DNA of 64,000 bases from Ailurus styani (Eukaryota; Chordata; Mammalia; Carnivora; Ailuridae), in NCBI GenBank assembly GCA_002007465.1, contig LNAC01000740.1, positions 449,513 through 513,512 on the forward strand, read 5' to 3'. The stretch's first letter is position 1; each line of letters begins with the position of its first letter. Below are positions 53,950 to 63,906 of the stretch, piece after piece. The notes beneath the pieces are model-generated. The model saw only the letters and a program-made list of their open reading frames with translations, ran no database searches and was not told the DNA's origin. The position numbers and the translations under genes were made by a program.

Positions 53950-54330
53950 TACGTCTTGAATGCTTGTTCAGTTCTGACTGCCACATTTTGAGAGCACCGT
54001 GGACAAATTAGAATGTCTCCAAAGAGCAGGTCATGAGAGGAAGTGTGGAACGAGTTTGGGATGCTTAACACTGCAGGGGTGAGGGCCAGAGTGGGGATTG
54101 ATCATCTCCAGTGTGTGAAGGCTGATCGGTGGACGAAGAGGTTGACTGGTCACACAGTGGAGACTGTTCACTTGTGCTGTGTCCATTCAAAAGGCAGATC
54201 TAGAACCTGGGCAGCAGGCCCGATTGAGAAAGGAGCTTTGGAGTAAATGGTTATCAGTGATCGTGGGCTCCCAGACCGTGGACATACTCAAGTGGAGACT
54301 GGGTAACAGGTTGCCATAGGAGTTTTTAAT
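53950..54330 (+). mobile_element. L3 (CR1-type LINE) fragment
   Basis: 'tgttcagttctgactgccac', 'attttgagagcaccgtggac', 'aaattagaatgtctccaaag', 'ctccagtgtgtgaaggctga' and 'gggctcccagaccgtggaca' follow sense CR1/L3 3' sequence ('cagttctgggcgccac ... ctggagagcgtccagagg'). Confidence 0.85.
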
Positions 54331-54673
54331 TGGGAAAGCAGTTGCTCTGCATATATTGTCCACATATATTGTTCCATTCCTTTGTCTCAGATGTTTCTAA
54401 GTTACTTTAGAACTATGGCTTTAAGCTGGAGGCAATGGAATATATTTAAATGTAAGTATTAGTTGTAGATGAAGTGGCCATGTACACCACTACGGAAGTT
54501 CAACCAAAAGCCCGTCTATATTTATTAGAACTTTGAAATGTAAAGGAGCTCTACATAGATTGACCTTCATCACAGATTCTTGTCCTCTGCCCCAACCCCA
54601 TTAGCCACTCGCTTTTTCACTCATTGCTATTCGTAACAACCCGCACGCTTTGGGAAATGTGCTTTCTTCCATT
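54331..54673. other. Unassigned sequence
   Basis: No repeat or gene recognised; directly left of a long TA run. Confidence 0.5.
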
Positions 54674-54674
54674 A

Positions 54675-54725
<51 letters not shown>

Positions 54726-54726
54726 A

Positions 54727-54752
<26 letters not shown>
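54674..54752. repeat. (TA)n followed by (GA)n
   Basis: TA run of about 50 bases broken by one TGTA, passing into a GA run of about 25 bases that merges with the SINE's antisense tail. Confidence 0.97.
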
Positions 54753-54757
<5 letters not shown>

Positions 54758-54918
54758 ATTTATTTATTTGACAGAGAGAGAGAGAGAGAGATAGCGAGAG
54801 ACGGAATACAAGCCAGGGGGAGAGGCTGAGGGAGAAGCAGGCTCCCCGCTGAGCAGGGAGCCTGATGCAGGGCTTGATCCCAGGACCCTGGGATCATGAC
54901 CTGAGCCACCCAGGCACC
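54753..54918 (-). mobile_element. SINEC: Can-SINE with 3'-side deletion, antisense
   Basis: Body 'caagccagggggagaggctg'. The usual 30 or so bases between the two CTGAGCC copies of the head are missing, leaving 'gacctgagccacccaggcac' at 54898-54917. Confidence 0.94.
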
Positions 54919-54999
54919 TGCATGTTGTTGAACATTTAGAGGGTTTCACAGGGAAAAGCTTCCCTGACTCCTCATTCCCCTTTCCAGAGGCAACCAGGG

Positions 55000-55680
55000 T
55001 TACTAGTCTCATGTATTGTCTAGAGATATTTTAAGTGTGTGTGTATGTGTGTGTGTGTATATGTAGTGTGTGTGTGTACATATATATGCGTATCTGTGTA
55101 TAAATAGTGCGTGTACACACATACGTATACACACACTGTACACACACACATATACATATGTATACACATTAGCACGTCTATTTTTTCTCCCACACTTTGC
55201 TTTTTAAAAAAACAACATGGTCGAGCTATCTTGAAGATTTAGCCCTAGTAGTATAAAAAGTGCTCCCTCATTCTCTTTCAGGGTACATATGATTCTGTTC
55301 CCCTCTCTGTGGACAGTGAGGTTTTCTGCACTCCGTGCTAGTCCGGGTTGACAGTGGATCACCTACACGCACAGTACTGCTCATGAGGACCAGTATGTCC
55401 AGACGTTACGTTCCCGGGGGCAGACTTGCTGAGTCAAAGGGAATGAGCATCGGGAATTTCGTTAGCTACTGTTAGGTAGTCCTCAGTAGAGAATTTACCA
55501 GTTTTCACTCCTGCAAGCAGTGTGTGAGTACCTTATTTCCTCAGACCCTTGTCCACTCAGTACGTCGGCAAACATTCTGTGCTTTTCCAAAGTAAATGAA
55601 AGAAAGAGCATCTAAGTGATTTTAATTAGTATTTCTCTTACTGTGAGTGAGGTTGGCATCCTTTCGCCTGTGTAAGACCT
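55000..55680 (-). mobile_element. L1M fragment, antisense
   Basis: 'cccacactttgctttttaaa', 'gagctatcttgaagattt', 'gcagacttgctgagtcaaag', 'ccagttttcactcctgcaag', 'tgaggttggcatcctttcgc' follow antisense old L1M ('ttgctgggtcaaaggg ... acactcccaccagcag'). The left end is invaded by a TG/TA microsatellite. Confidence 0.82.
55036..55168. repeat. (TG)n/(TA)n/(CA)n compound microsatellite
   Basis: TG-rich half at 55036-55098 and CA-rich half at 55108-55165, an imperfect inverted arrangement of alternating purine and pyrimidine. Confidence 0.95.
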
Positions 55681-56343
55681 TGCTGGGCTTTGTTTAGTGA
55701 GGCCGTCCAAGGAAGTCAGTCAGTGCAGACTGAGCCTGGAAGTAGGAGGAGCGTCATATCCACAGGGGAGAGCCCGAAAGTTCTTTTTTAAATCAGTGTT
55801 CTTGAGAGGTTCAAGCCAGCTCACTCCCCTGCAAGCTATTTAGCCTGTAAACTCTCTGGCCCACACCGGAAAAATTCAATGAAAACAAGACAAATGTAAC
55901 TCAGAAGTAAAACCACATCTAGAACAAAGCATTTGTATTGTTTTTTTAAAATTTTTAGTTTTAAATCTAATAAAGTATTTACTTTTGTACTTGAAATAGA
56001 GTTTAGGATGCAAGTAACATACTGCTTAATTTTGGAAGGAGCTGTCCCACACTTCAAGGGTACGGGCTCTGACTAATTGCCTCTCAGGGTGTCCTAGGTT
56101 TGCTCCCAGCCACCTCCTGCCCCCGACCCCTCACCCCTTCTGCCTTCCCCCTGCTTTCTGCAGTTTCTCTGTGTCAGAGCAGGTTTGGGCACAGAGCGAA
56201 GTTGTTTCACTGGGAGCGCCGGCCATGCACAGCCTTGCCGCTCATTAGTAGCCTGACCTGTTACTTATAAAGTGCTCTGGACCAAACCAGCTCCATCCGC
56301 TCTTTCGCCTAGACAGGGACCTTCCAGTCTTAGCAGCACAGGC
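55681..56343. other. Unassigned sequence
   Basis: No repeat recognised. C-rich at 56100-56160. No exon support. Confidence 0.5.
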
Positions 56344-56350
56344 TTGCTCT

Positions 56351-56352
<2 letters not shown>

Positions 56353-56392
<40 letters not shown>

Positions 56393-56646
56393 NNNNNNNN
56401 NNNNNNNNNNNNNNNNNNNNNNNNNNNNNNNNNNNNNNNNNNNNNNTTTTTTTTTAAAGATTTTATTTATTTATTTCACAGAGGGAGAGAGATCACAAGG
56501 AGGCAGAGAGGCAGGCAGAGAGAGAGAGGGGGAAGCAGGCTCCCCGCTGAGCAGGGAGCCCGATGCGGGCCTCGATCCCAGGACCCTGAGATCATGACCT
56601 GAGCCGAAAGCAGAGGCATTAACCCACTGAGCCACCCAGGCGCCCA
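56353..56646 (-). mobile_element. SINEC: Can-SINE, young, very long poly(A), contains the gap
   Basis: At least 40 T before the gap and 9 after it, then a near-consensus antisense body. TTGCTCTGG at 56344-56352 recurs at 56647-56655 as target duplication. Confidence 0.97.
56393..56446. other. Assembly gap (54 N)
   Basis: Run of N inside a homopolymer. Probably unresolved poly(T), though hidden extra sequence cannot be excluded. Confidence 0.99.
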
Positions 56647-56689
56647 TTGCTCTGGGTTTTTTGCAGGTTCAAACCTATCTTGATGGTTG

Positions 56690-57550
56690 ATGGCAGTGCC
56701 GTCCTTCCAGTGGCCCAGGTCAAAACCCTCAGAGGCCTCCCGGGTTGCTCTGCATTCAGTGTCCACACGCTCCATCCAGTCCTCTAGGAAATCTTGTCGG
56801 CTCTACTTTCCAGATGTATTTAGAATCCAGCCACTTCTTCTGCCTCCCATCTGTGCCATCCCGGTCCCCGGTGCTGTCCTCTCCTGCCCCGATTGCTGGC
56901 ATAACCTCCTCCACTTGTTCTTCCCGCCGTCTGTTCTCAGCGCAGCCAGCAGAGGCGTCCTGCGGCTCGCACATTGGAGCCCGTCAGCCCTCTCCGTTCC
57001 AGGCCCTCCCCAGGCTCAGCCGCCTCCCAGAAGCCAGGTCGTCGCCGGGCTCCGCGCAGTAAGCCTCCTCACCCCTCCGACCCTCTCCTCCTGCTGTCCT
57101 GACTACTCCCACCCTGCTTTCCCAGCCTCCTTGCTGTCCTTCGAGCCAGCCGGGCACATTCCCACTCAGGGTCTGTGCGCCAGCTTGTGCCTCTGCCTAG
57201 AATGCTCCTCCCACACATCCAGATGGCTCACTTCCTCACCTCCAAGCCTCTGCTCCAATGTCATATTCTCAGTGAGGCCAGCCCAAACACCCAGTTCAAC
57301 ACTGCGACCTCACGCAGTGTGGACTCCTCCCCCTCCCTGCTTCATTTTTCTCCACTGCACTTGTTACTCTTGAACACACAACTTCATGTATTTATTTGGT
57401 TTATCGTCTTCCCCCTCCCACCTAGAATGTGAACTCCAGGAGGGCAGAAATTTTTTATATCTTTTTTTTTTATCTTACCCATATTATAGCATATAGAACA
57501 GTGCCTAAAACAGGGTAGGTGCTTAGTAAACAGTTGTTAAATGGATTAAC
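56690..57550 (+). mobile_element. L2, about 860 bases of the 3' part
   Basis: Sense L2 in order: 'ctccatccagtcctctagga', 'tcttgtcggctctactttcc', 'agaatccagccacttcttct', 'tttgc'-equivalent 'gtctgtgcgccagcttgtgc', 'tgcctagaatgctcctccca', 'tctgctccaatgtcatattc', 'agaatgtgaactccaggagg', 'agaacagtgcctaaaacagg'. The 228-codon frame at 56687-57373 lies within it and is not L2 ORF2. Confidence 0.95.
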
Positions 57551-58289
57551 TATCTCTCTTTTCTGTTAAATGAATTAACTGTCCCCTTTTTCCTTACCAA
57601 ACTTGTTCCTCCGAGTCTGTCAAACCTAAACTAAATCAAACAAGTGTATTTTGGTACTGGTGAGGTGAATGAAAGCCAGGAGCACTGATCCATAGTTTTC
57701 TGAGGAAGCTCACAGTGTAAATACTCTGGCATCATTTAGGTAACAACTTTTATGGAAGGATTAAGTAGGACACAAGAAATGCCATTAAGGAAAGTGATAA
57801 ATATGCAGACTACATCTGGAGGATTCGATTTAGATTCAGGGGCTGCTCCTAAGAAGGCTGTAAACAAACAAGAAGAGTATATTCAGAGAAAAACAGTGGG
57901 GTGGTTCAGACATTCCAACGTGTGCCACAAAGTGCAGGAACCAGGATGGTTGGCTTGGGGGGAAAGACTGCTAGGGAGCGCGAGTCCTCGTTTCACATGT
58001 TGAGAAGGTATCGTGTGGAAGATTAATAGGTCTCGTCATCATTTCCTTATTCTCCTCTCCTCCATCCGAAGCACATCTAGCTTTTGTGGAACCTGAACAT
58101 TAGGAGGAAGGCCTTAGAATATAGGTATAAAGAACATATAAATGTAAAGAATAGAAGCAGGAATTTATAAAATATATATAGATATCGATATAGATACAGG
58201 TCATTGAAGATGCCCATGACAGTGAGGGTCCCCAAAGCTTCCACTTCCTTGGTTTCATGGTAAACCCACCCCATTCACACTGCATATGT
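57551..58289. other. Unassigned sequence
   Basis: Duplicated phrase 'taaatggattaactatctctc' / 'taaatgaattaactgtcccc' near 57538 and 57567. AT-rich patch with TA/TCGA repeats at 58168-58195. The 83-codon frame at 57752-58003 has no recognised domain. Confidence 0.45.
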
Positions 58290-59060
58290 CAGGAAAGCTG
58301 AGCTCCTTGTGGCTCTCCAAACACACCGTGTTTTCTCTTCCCTCTGTGGCTTCCCTCGGTGGCTCCAGACAGTGTTCCCTCTCTGGAACACTCATTTCTC
58401 AACAGTATCTGCTCATCCTTGAACTTTTAATTCAAAGGCTGACTCTTCTGTGAGGCCTTAGCCAAGTCCTTCAGATAACTGAGATTGGTGGTGTGGCTTT
58501 TCCTCTGCCCTCGCTGAGTCTTGCACATGGTTTCACTACGGTGCTTGACTTATTATTTGATTTTGCTTAATTGTTTGTCAGGCTTCCCTTATACTGTGTA
58601 TCAGTCAGGATGGGCTGGATTATGCTGTAGTAACAAACAACTCCAAAAACCTTAGCAGCTTCAAACAGCAAAGGTTATTTCTGGCTCACACTCTACGTAC
58701 ATAGTGGGTCAGCTTTTGTCTTCAGTTTACACTAACAGAATAGCCACAATCTGCAACACTGCCAGTTGTGGGCCAGAGAGTAAATAGTGAAGCAAAGCAT
58801 GTCCTTTCTCTTCAAGCCTTCTAGAGTTGGCACACTTGCCTGCTTGTCATTGGCTCCGTCTGTCGTCAGGTGAGCAGGGAACTCCAGTGTGTCCGGAAGG
58901 AGGACAAGCTCCAGGATACTGGGGGAGAGCCTCACAGTCACAACAAACAGTTAGCTTCTGGAGAGCAGGGGTGGCATCTTTCTAAAAATCTTTGTATGCC
59001 CAGTATCTAGCACATCGTCCTTAGCATGTAGTAAGTCCTCAACTATTTTTGAGAAAAAAT
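58290..59060 (+). mobile_element. L2 fragment split by an LTR
   Basis: Left: 'gttccctctctggaacactc', 'atctgctcatccttgaactt', 'ttctgtgaggccttagccaa'. Right: 'gagagcaggggtggcatctt', 'tgcccagtatctagcacatc'. The halves join into the L2 3' end when 58597-58945 is removed. Confidence 0.85.
58597..58945 (-). mobile_element. ERVL/MaLR-like solo LTR, antisense
   Basis: Runs TG...CA: 'tgtatcagtcaggatgggct', 'gattatgctgtagtaacaaa', 'caactccaaaaaccttagca', 'gtgtccggaaggaggac'. It has no adjoining internal or coding region. Subfamily not assigned. Confidence 0.75.
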
Positions 59061-59084
59061 TTAGAGAGCGAAACCTACAAGTAG

Positions 59085-59285
59085 GATATCGGTCTTTGCT
59101 TACTACAATGAACCACTCCCAACATCTTTTCAACCTCAGTAGATGCTGACCTTCCTGTCACTGGAAGTATTCAAGCATAGGCCTTCCTAACCAGTGAGAG
59201 ATATTTTCAAGATGATTCATGCAAAGACGTATGGTTGAATTATGTGGTCTCTAAAATCCCTTTAATTCTGATTACTCTGTATTTA
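59085..59285 (+). mobile_element. L3 (CR1-type LINE) 3' fragment
   Basis: 'cttcctgtcactggaagtat', 'tcaagcataggccttcctaa', 'tgtggtctctaaaatccctt' follow the CR1/L3 3' end ('gtcactggaggtcttcaagc ... gacctctgaggtccctt'). Confidence 0.8.
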
Positions 59286-60007
59286 TATTATAATCACCTT
59301 TCTGAGCTTGAGAAAGAATAAATTAGTGTTCACCAAAGAGGTGATAACATCTGACTGGAGCAGGCTATTTCTGTTGGTGACTTGACAGAAACAATTGTTT
59401 GAGAGGGAAAAACAAGTAGAGAGCCCTGGCCCCAAGCCCTCAGCTGAAGGGTGGTTACTAAATGCAGAAAGTATTGTGACCCTTACATATCCAGAGAGTA
59501 AAATGAAGCCAGCTCTGGGCTTGGCGTTGCTTTGACACTTGAGATTTCTGGCTCAGAGCAGGCTTGAGTTCTTTGTAGCTCCTTTCTTAGTTTCAGCAAA
59601 ACCTGGTAATTGTAGCCAGCAGATCTGCTGGCCTGCCAAGGTCCTGCCCACACACATTCCTGGGATGGACGGTTTCCTTGTGCTCTTTTTGCTATAGATT
59701 CTTGATGACTGACTTGGTCTAATCACTTGGCCCTGCTTTAACAGAACTTTCTAGTCATACCTAAGAGTAAATAATGCATCCTCTCTTCTGACAGTGGAGA
59801 ATGTTACACATATTAAGGATCATGGTAGCCCTTACAATGCCAAGTCTCTGTAATTAAAAAGAAATAGTAACATTGGAATAAATCAGTTTGTAAAACCTTT
59901 GAGCCCTCTGTAAGAAGGCTCAAAATAATATAATTAATAATGTAAAACTAACTATAGGTAGAGGGTTTATTATTCCGTTGGTTTTCAGAGTGAATGTAGC
60001 CTAAAAA
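59286..60007. other. Unassigned low-repeat sequence
   Basis: No repeat recognised over about 720 bases, with a composition unlike decayed elements. Possibly conserved non-coding DNA; the sequence alone cannot show it. Confidence 0.4.
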
Positions 60008-60230
60008 ACAACATAGGATTTCGAGTCAGGATATCAGGCTCATCCAGAAATCTACTGTGTGATGTTGGTCACATCACCTCCCCCTTCTTGCTCACAGCTC
60101 CTCAGTGCTAAGATGGGGGAAAGGGTAATAATAACCAATTCAGGAGGCTATGGGGAGGGATCGAAAGAAATGGAAGCACTTTTCAGGCTATGAAGCACTT
60201 TGAGTGATAAAATTGTTGTAAATCCAGTTT
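60008..60230 (+). mobile_element. MIR
   Basis: 'ggatttcgagtcaggatatc', 'ctactgtgtgatgttggtca', 'gctcctcagtgctaagatgg', 'aagcactttgagtgataaaa': MIR head remnant, core and 3' end. Confidence 0.85.
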
Positions 60231-61084
60231 CCTAGTTGGTCATGGAAATTTCTCAGCCTTTCTTTCCAGCATAGTCATGGCGCCGTCGGTGCAAATTGAT
60301 CCTCTTGTGTGTAGTGTTATCTTATACTGCAGAAGTCTCTTGAGATTGAACCCATTGATTTAATTCAGAGTTTATGGCAGTGGTTCACAGTACCAGCCAC
60401 TGATCCGCACTACTGGGATCACTTGACTCGTGCCAAACAGTGATTCTGAAAGGTATTCACATGTTCTGTCACTTATAGCCCCGACCGCATTCGTATGAGA
60501 ACCTGCTGGGTGTTGTGTTTTGTTTGCACATCTGGCCCAGAACAACTTCTTGACACTTCTGGTGCGCTGGGTCAGGGGGGGTGGGAGGGCAGTGGTTCAC
60601 TGATTTTTTTCAGCTACTGTGTGCAACGTCACACAAATGTGTGATATTTAGGATGCTTGTAAGTAGGGTTTTTTTAAGTGTCAAAAGTCTGCATTTCCAA
60701 GGATTCTGCCTTCATTTGTGCCTTTATGGATTTCGGGGTGTCAGTGGTTCTACAAAGTGGTCAAATCCGTTGATGGGTTGAAACTGATATTTGAAAACAG
60801 TGAATGGTCACATTCCCTTCACCTCCCTGATACAGGCAAATCCATGGCAATTATCACTAATTGTTCCAGTTGAATGACTTCCACAAGACCAGGTTGCCAA
60901 GTAAATGATAAGCTAGTGATACCAGGTGGGGGCTCCATTTTGAAAAAGCCTGGGCACCCATCTTGCGCACACAAGATGGTTCATGTCACATTGAAACTCC
61001 CAGCTCTAAATGAGAGCAGCTCACATTCACTCCATTTGCAGGGTGTACTGCTCACAGGCACTATTAATTTTAATGTATTTTAAT
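60231..61084. other. Unassigned sequence
   Basis: Contains a G-rich stretch at 60572-60590 ('gtcagggggggtgggagggc'). No repeat or exon recognised; frames at 60581-60781 and 60874-61083 have no features. Confidence 0.45.
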
Positions 61085-61233
61085 TCTTATTGATAGTCTC
61101 TAATTAAAAGCAACATATGATTATAACAAATTCAAACAGTATAGAAAGCATATATTTAAAAACAGGTAACTAAAAAAGATTCCTTCTAATAAAGTCACTC
61201 ACTAGTGGATTGGTAGTTATTCTTTGTTCTTTT

Positions 61234-61422
61234 ATTTATTATTTATTTGAGAGAGAATGCACACCTGAGGGGGTGGGCAGAGGGAGAGGAAGAGCGAGAA
61301 TCCTAAGCAGGCTCCGTGCTCAGCACAGAACCCGATGTGGGGCTCAATCTCATGACCCTGAGATCACGACCCCAGCAGAAACCTAGTTGGTCGCTCAACT
61401 GACTGAGCCACCCAGGAGCCCC
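61234..61422 (-). mobile_element. SINEC: Can-SINE, older diverged, antisense
   Basis: 'ttatttgagagagaatgcac' to 'ctgagccacccaggagcccc', with an unusual 'gaaacctagttggtcgctca' segment. Flanks TTCTTTGTTCTTTTA and TTCTTCATTCTTTTA are the target duplication. Confidence 0.92.
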
Positions 61423-61556
61423 AATTCTTCATTCTTTTAAATGCTGTTTCTATTCAAGCAAATATAAGTCTTGTTCAAAAATAGATTGTTCTTTATATAA
61501 TGAAATATATTTTATTATGCACCACATTACATAGTTTATTAAATAAGTCTTGGAGA

Positions 61557-61748
61557 GGCACCTGGGTGGCTCAGTTGCTTAAGTGTCTGCCTTTGGCTGA
61601 GGTCGTGATGCCAGGGTCTTGGGACTGAGCCCCCTGCCGGGCTCCCTGCTTACTGGGAGGTCTGCTTCTCCCTCTCCCTCTGCCCCTCTCCCTGCTCGTG
61701 CATGCACACTCTGTTTCTTTCTCCCTCAAATAATAAAATCTTTTTTAA
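61557..61748 (+). mobile_element. SINEC: Can-SINE
   Basis: Sense copy. AAGTCTTGGAGA before it and AAGTGTTGGAAA after it are a decayed target duplication in L1M. Confidence 0.94.
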
Positions 61749-62034
61749 AAAGTGTTGGAAATGTATTTGCATCAGTATCCATAGGTCTTAATCCTTTAAA
61801 TGGCTGCATTTCCTTTCCTAGTGCTAGTTCTGTTGCTTGTTTTATCACCACCCAGCTAACTGTCGTTGTTTGAGCTATGAACTAATGCAGTGAATGACCT
61901 GATTGATATCTTTGCAATCATGTGCCTCTTTTTTTGTACTTCATCAGATTATGTGGGTTCTTCAAAAGGAAATGGCTGGATGAAAGGATAGACCTTTTCA
62001 GGTTTTGATGGCTTTTGCTAAATTGACCTCCATA

Positions 62035-62239
62035 GGGGCACCTGCTTGGCTCAGTCCATTAAGCGTCTGCCTTCGGCTCAGGTCATGATCCCAGGGTCCT
62101 GGGATCAAGCCCTGCATCAGGCTCCTTGCTCAGTGGGGAGTCTGCTTCCCCCTCTCACTCTGCTGCTCCCCCTGCTTGTGCTCTCTCACTCTCTCTGTCA
62201 AATAAGTAAATAAATTCTTCAAAAATAATAATAATAAAT
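62035..62239 (+). mobile_element. SINEC: Can-SINE
   Basis: Sense copy with an (AAT)n end at 62225-62239. 15-bp target duplication AAATTGACCTCCATA (62020-62034) and AAGTTGACCTCCATA (62240-62254). Confidence 0.96.
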
Positions 62240-62350
62240 AAGTTGACCTCCATAAAAATTTCACCAATTTATACTCTCACCAGTGGTACGTGAATATGGC
62301 CAGGTCTGTTTTTCTGATTTTTTGCTAATCTGTGAGGAAGAGAGAAGAGC

Positions 62351-62530
62351 CTTATTTTTTAAAAAAGATTCGTTTGTTTAGAGAGAAAGAGTGAGTGAGC
62401 AAGCGTGTGGGCAGGGGGAGGGGCAGAGGGAGAGGGGGAGAGAGAATCCCCAGCAGACTCCCTGCTGAGCAGACCTGGGGCTGGATCTCACAACCTTGGG
62501 ATCATGACCTGAGCTGAAATCAAGAGTCTA
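62351..62530 (-). mobile_element. SINEC: Can-SINE, old, head-truncated, antisense
   Basis: 'aaaaaagattcgtttgttta', 'gggcagggggaggggcagag', 'gacctgagctgaaatcaaga'. It ends before the 'gccacccaggc' head, so the 5' end is missing. Confidence 0.88.
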
Positions 62531-62945
62531 ACACTTGTGCTTAAGCCTTGTTAATGGTTTCCTTTAGTATTCAAAAACCTGTAACATTTATGAAGTCCAA
62601 TCAATCAACCTTTTCTTGTGCAGTTTCTAGGTTTTCAGTCTTGCGCAGGAACAATTTTTCAGCAAAACTTAAAAAGTTTTTTACTATATTTTTTATAATA
62701 TGTCTGCAATTTTGCTTGTTGTATTTCTCTGTTAATTCACCTGGAAATTATTGTTCTTTCAAATGTGAGTTAGGATTGAACTTAGTTGTCATTATACTTA
62801 TTAATTTGTCTTTACCAACTTATTTAAAAATAGCACTGCTTTCATACTCTGAAAATCCCATATATGCAAAGTATAGCTGGATGATCCATCCATCCATTTA
62901 CCGTTTCTTATGCTGATAACACATTATTTTAATCACTCAAGCTTT

Positions 62946-63130
62946 TTTTTTTTAAGATTTTATTTATTTATTTGACAGAGAGATCACAAGTAGGCAGAGA
63001 GGCAGGCAGAGAGGGGGAAGCAGGCTCTCCACTGAGCAGAGAGCCCAGTGCGGGGCTTGATCCCAGGACCCTGAAATCGTGACCTGAGCCGAAGGCAGAG
63101 GCTCAACCCACTGAGCCACCCAGGTGCCCC
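62946..63130 (-). mobile_element. SINEC: Can-SINE, young type, antisense
   Basis: Musteloid body 'cacaagtaggcagagaggc'. Perfect 12-bp target duplication CACTCAAGCTTT at 62934-62945 and 63131-63142. Confidence 0.97.
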
Positions 63131-63834
63131 CACTCAAGCTTTAACATGTGTTTTCCTGTCAGGTAAAGCAAGTCCTTCAAAATAGCTCTGTTTCAAAACT
63201 TTTAAAGCTGTTTTGTGCTTTTTTCCACTTCCAGAGTAATTTCAGATTTAGCTTGTCAAATTGCATAAAAAATCCTGATGGCAATTCCTCAAACATTTTT
63301 TAATAAAAATTTTCATATAGGAAAATTGAAATAACTTTTAGTGAACATCCACTTGCCACCTAGATTTTACCATTAATATTTTACAGTACTTGCTTTACCT
63401 GGTGGCATTTTGATTGTGATTGTAATTGTACTGAATTTAGAGATTAACCTAGAGAGGGTTGACATCTACATAATTCTGAATCTTTGCCTCCAGGAATACG
63501 CTGTGGTTCTCCATTTATTTAGCTCTTCTTTTTTTGTTCTTACTAACGTTTTGTAGTTATTGTCATATAGATTTTGCACGTCTTACAAAGGTTTATTCTG
63601 AGATTTTTCCCACATATGGTTGTTAATGTGAGTGGGCTCTTCTCCCCACCCCTACCCTCCATTTCCTTCCCTAATTGACTATTTTTGGCATACGGGAAAC
63701 TTTAGGAAAAGTGTGTGTGTTACAAATATGTCTCATCATCTTTCCCTATCTTCTTGCTATTTACAATAGTTTTCAGGAGATTTTCTCACTAGATAGTCTC
63801 CTCATATGCAAATAAAACCAATTTGTCTTATCTC

Positions 63835-63863
63835 TCTCTCTCTCCTCTTCTTCTTCTTCTTCT
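63835..63863. repeat. (CT)n/(TTC)n simple repeat
   Basis: CT run followed by five TTC units. Confidence 0.9.
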
Positions 63864-63906
63864 TTTTTTACTGCATGCCCCTCACATTTTTAAAAATCAT
63901 ACTGTC

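Larger units (their letters stand above)
61085..63780 (-). mobile_element. Ancient L1M, 3' UTR through ORF2, antisense, with five SINEs
   Basis: Antisense L1M in order: 3' UTR 'ttataacaaattcaaacagt'; 'gaaatggctggatgaaagga'; 'tcaccaatttatactctcac'; ORF2 'gtcaaattgcataaaaaatc', 'ggcattttgattgtgattgt', 'acgttttgtagttattgtca'. 63279-63403 interrupts ORF2 and looks like a separate L1M 3' piece. ORF2 is fully decayed. Confidence 0.8.

Noticed and set aside
56687..57373. 228-codon sense open frame, the longest in the window
   Set aside because: The DNA follows the sense L2 3' region in order. The translation is Ser/Pro/Leu/Cys-rich, lacks L2 reverse transcriptase motifs and is not the L2 frame.
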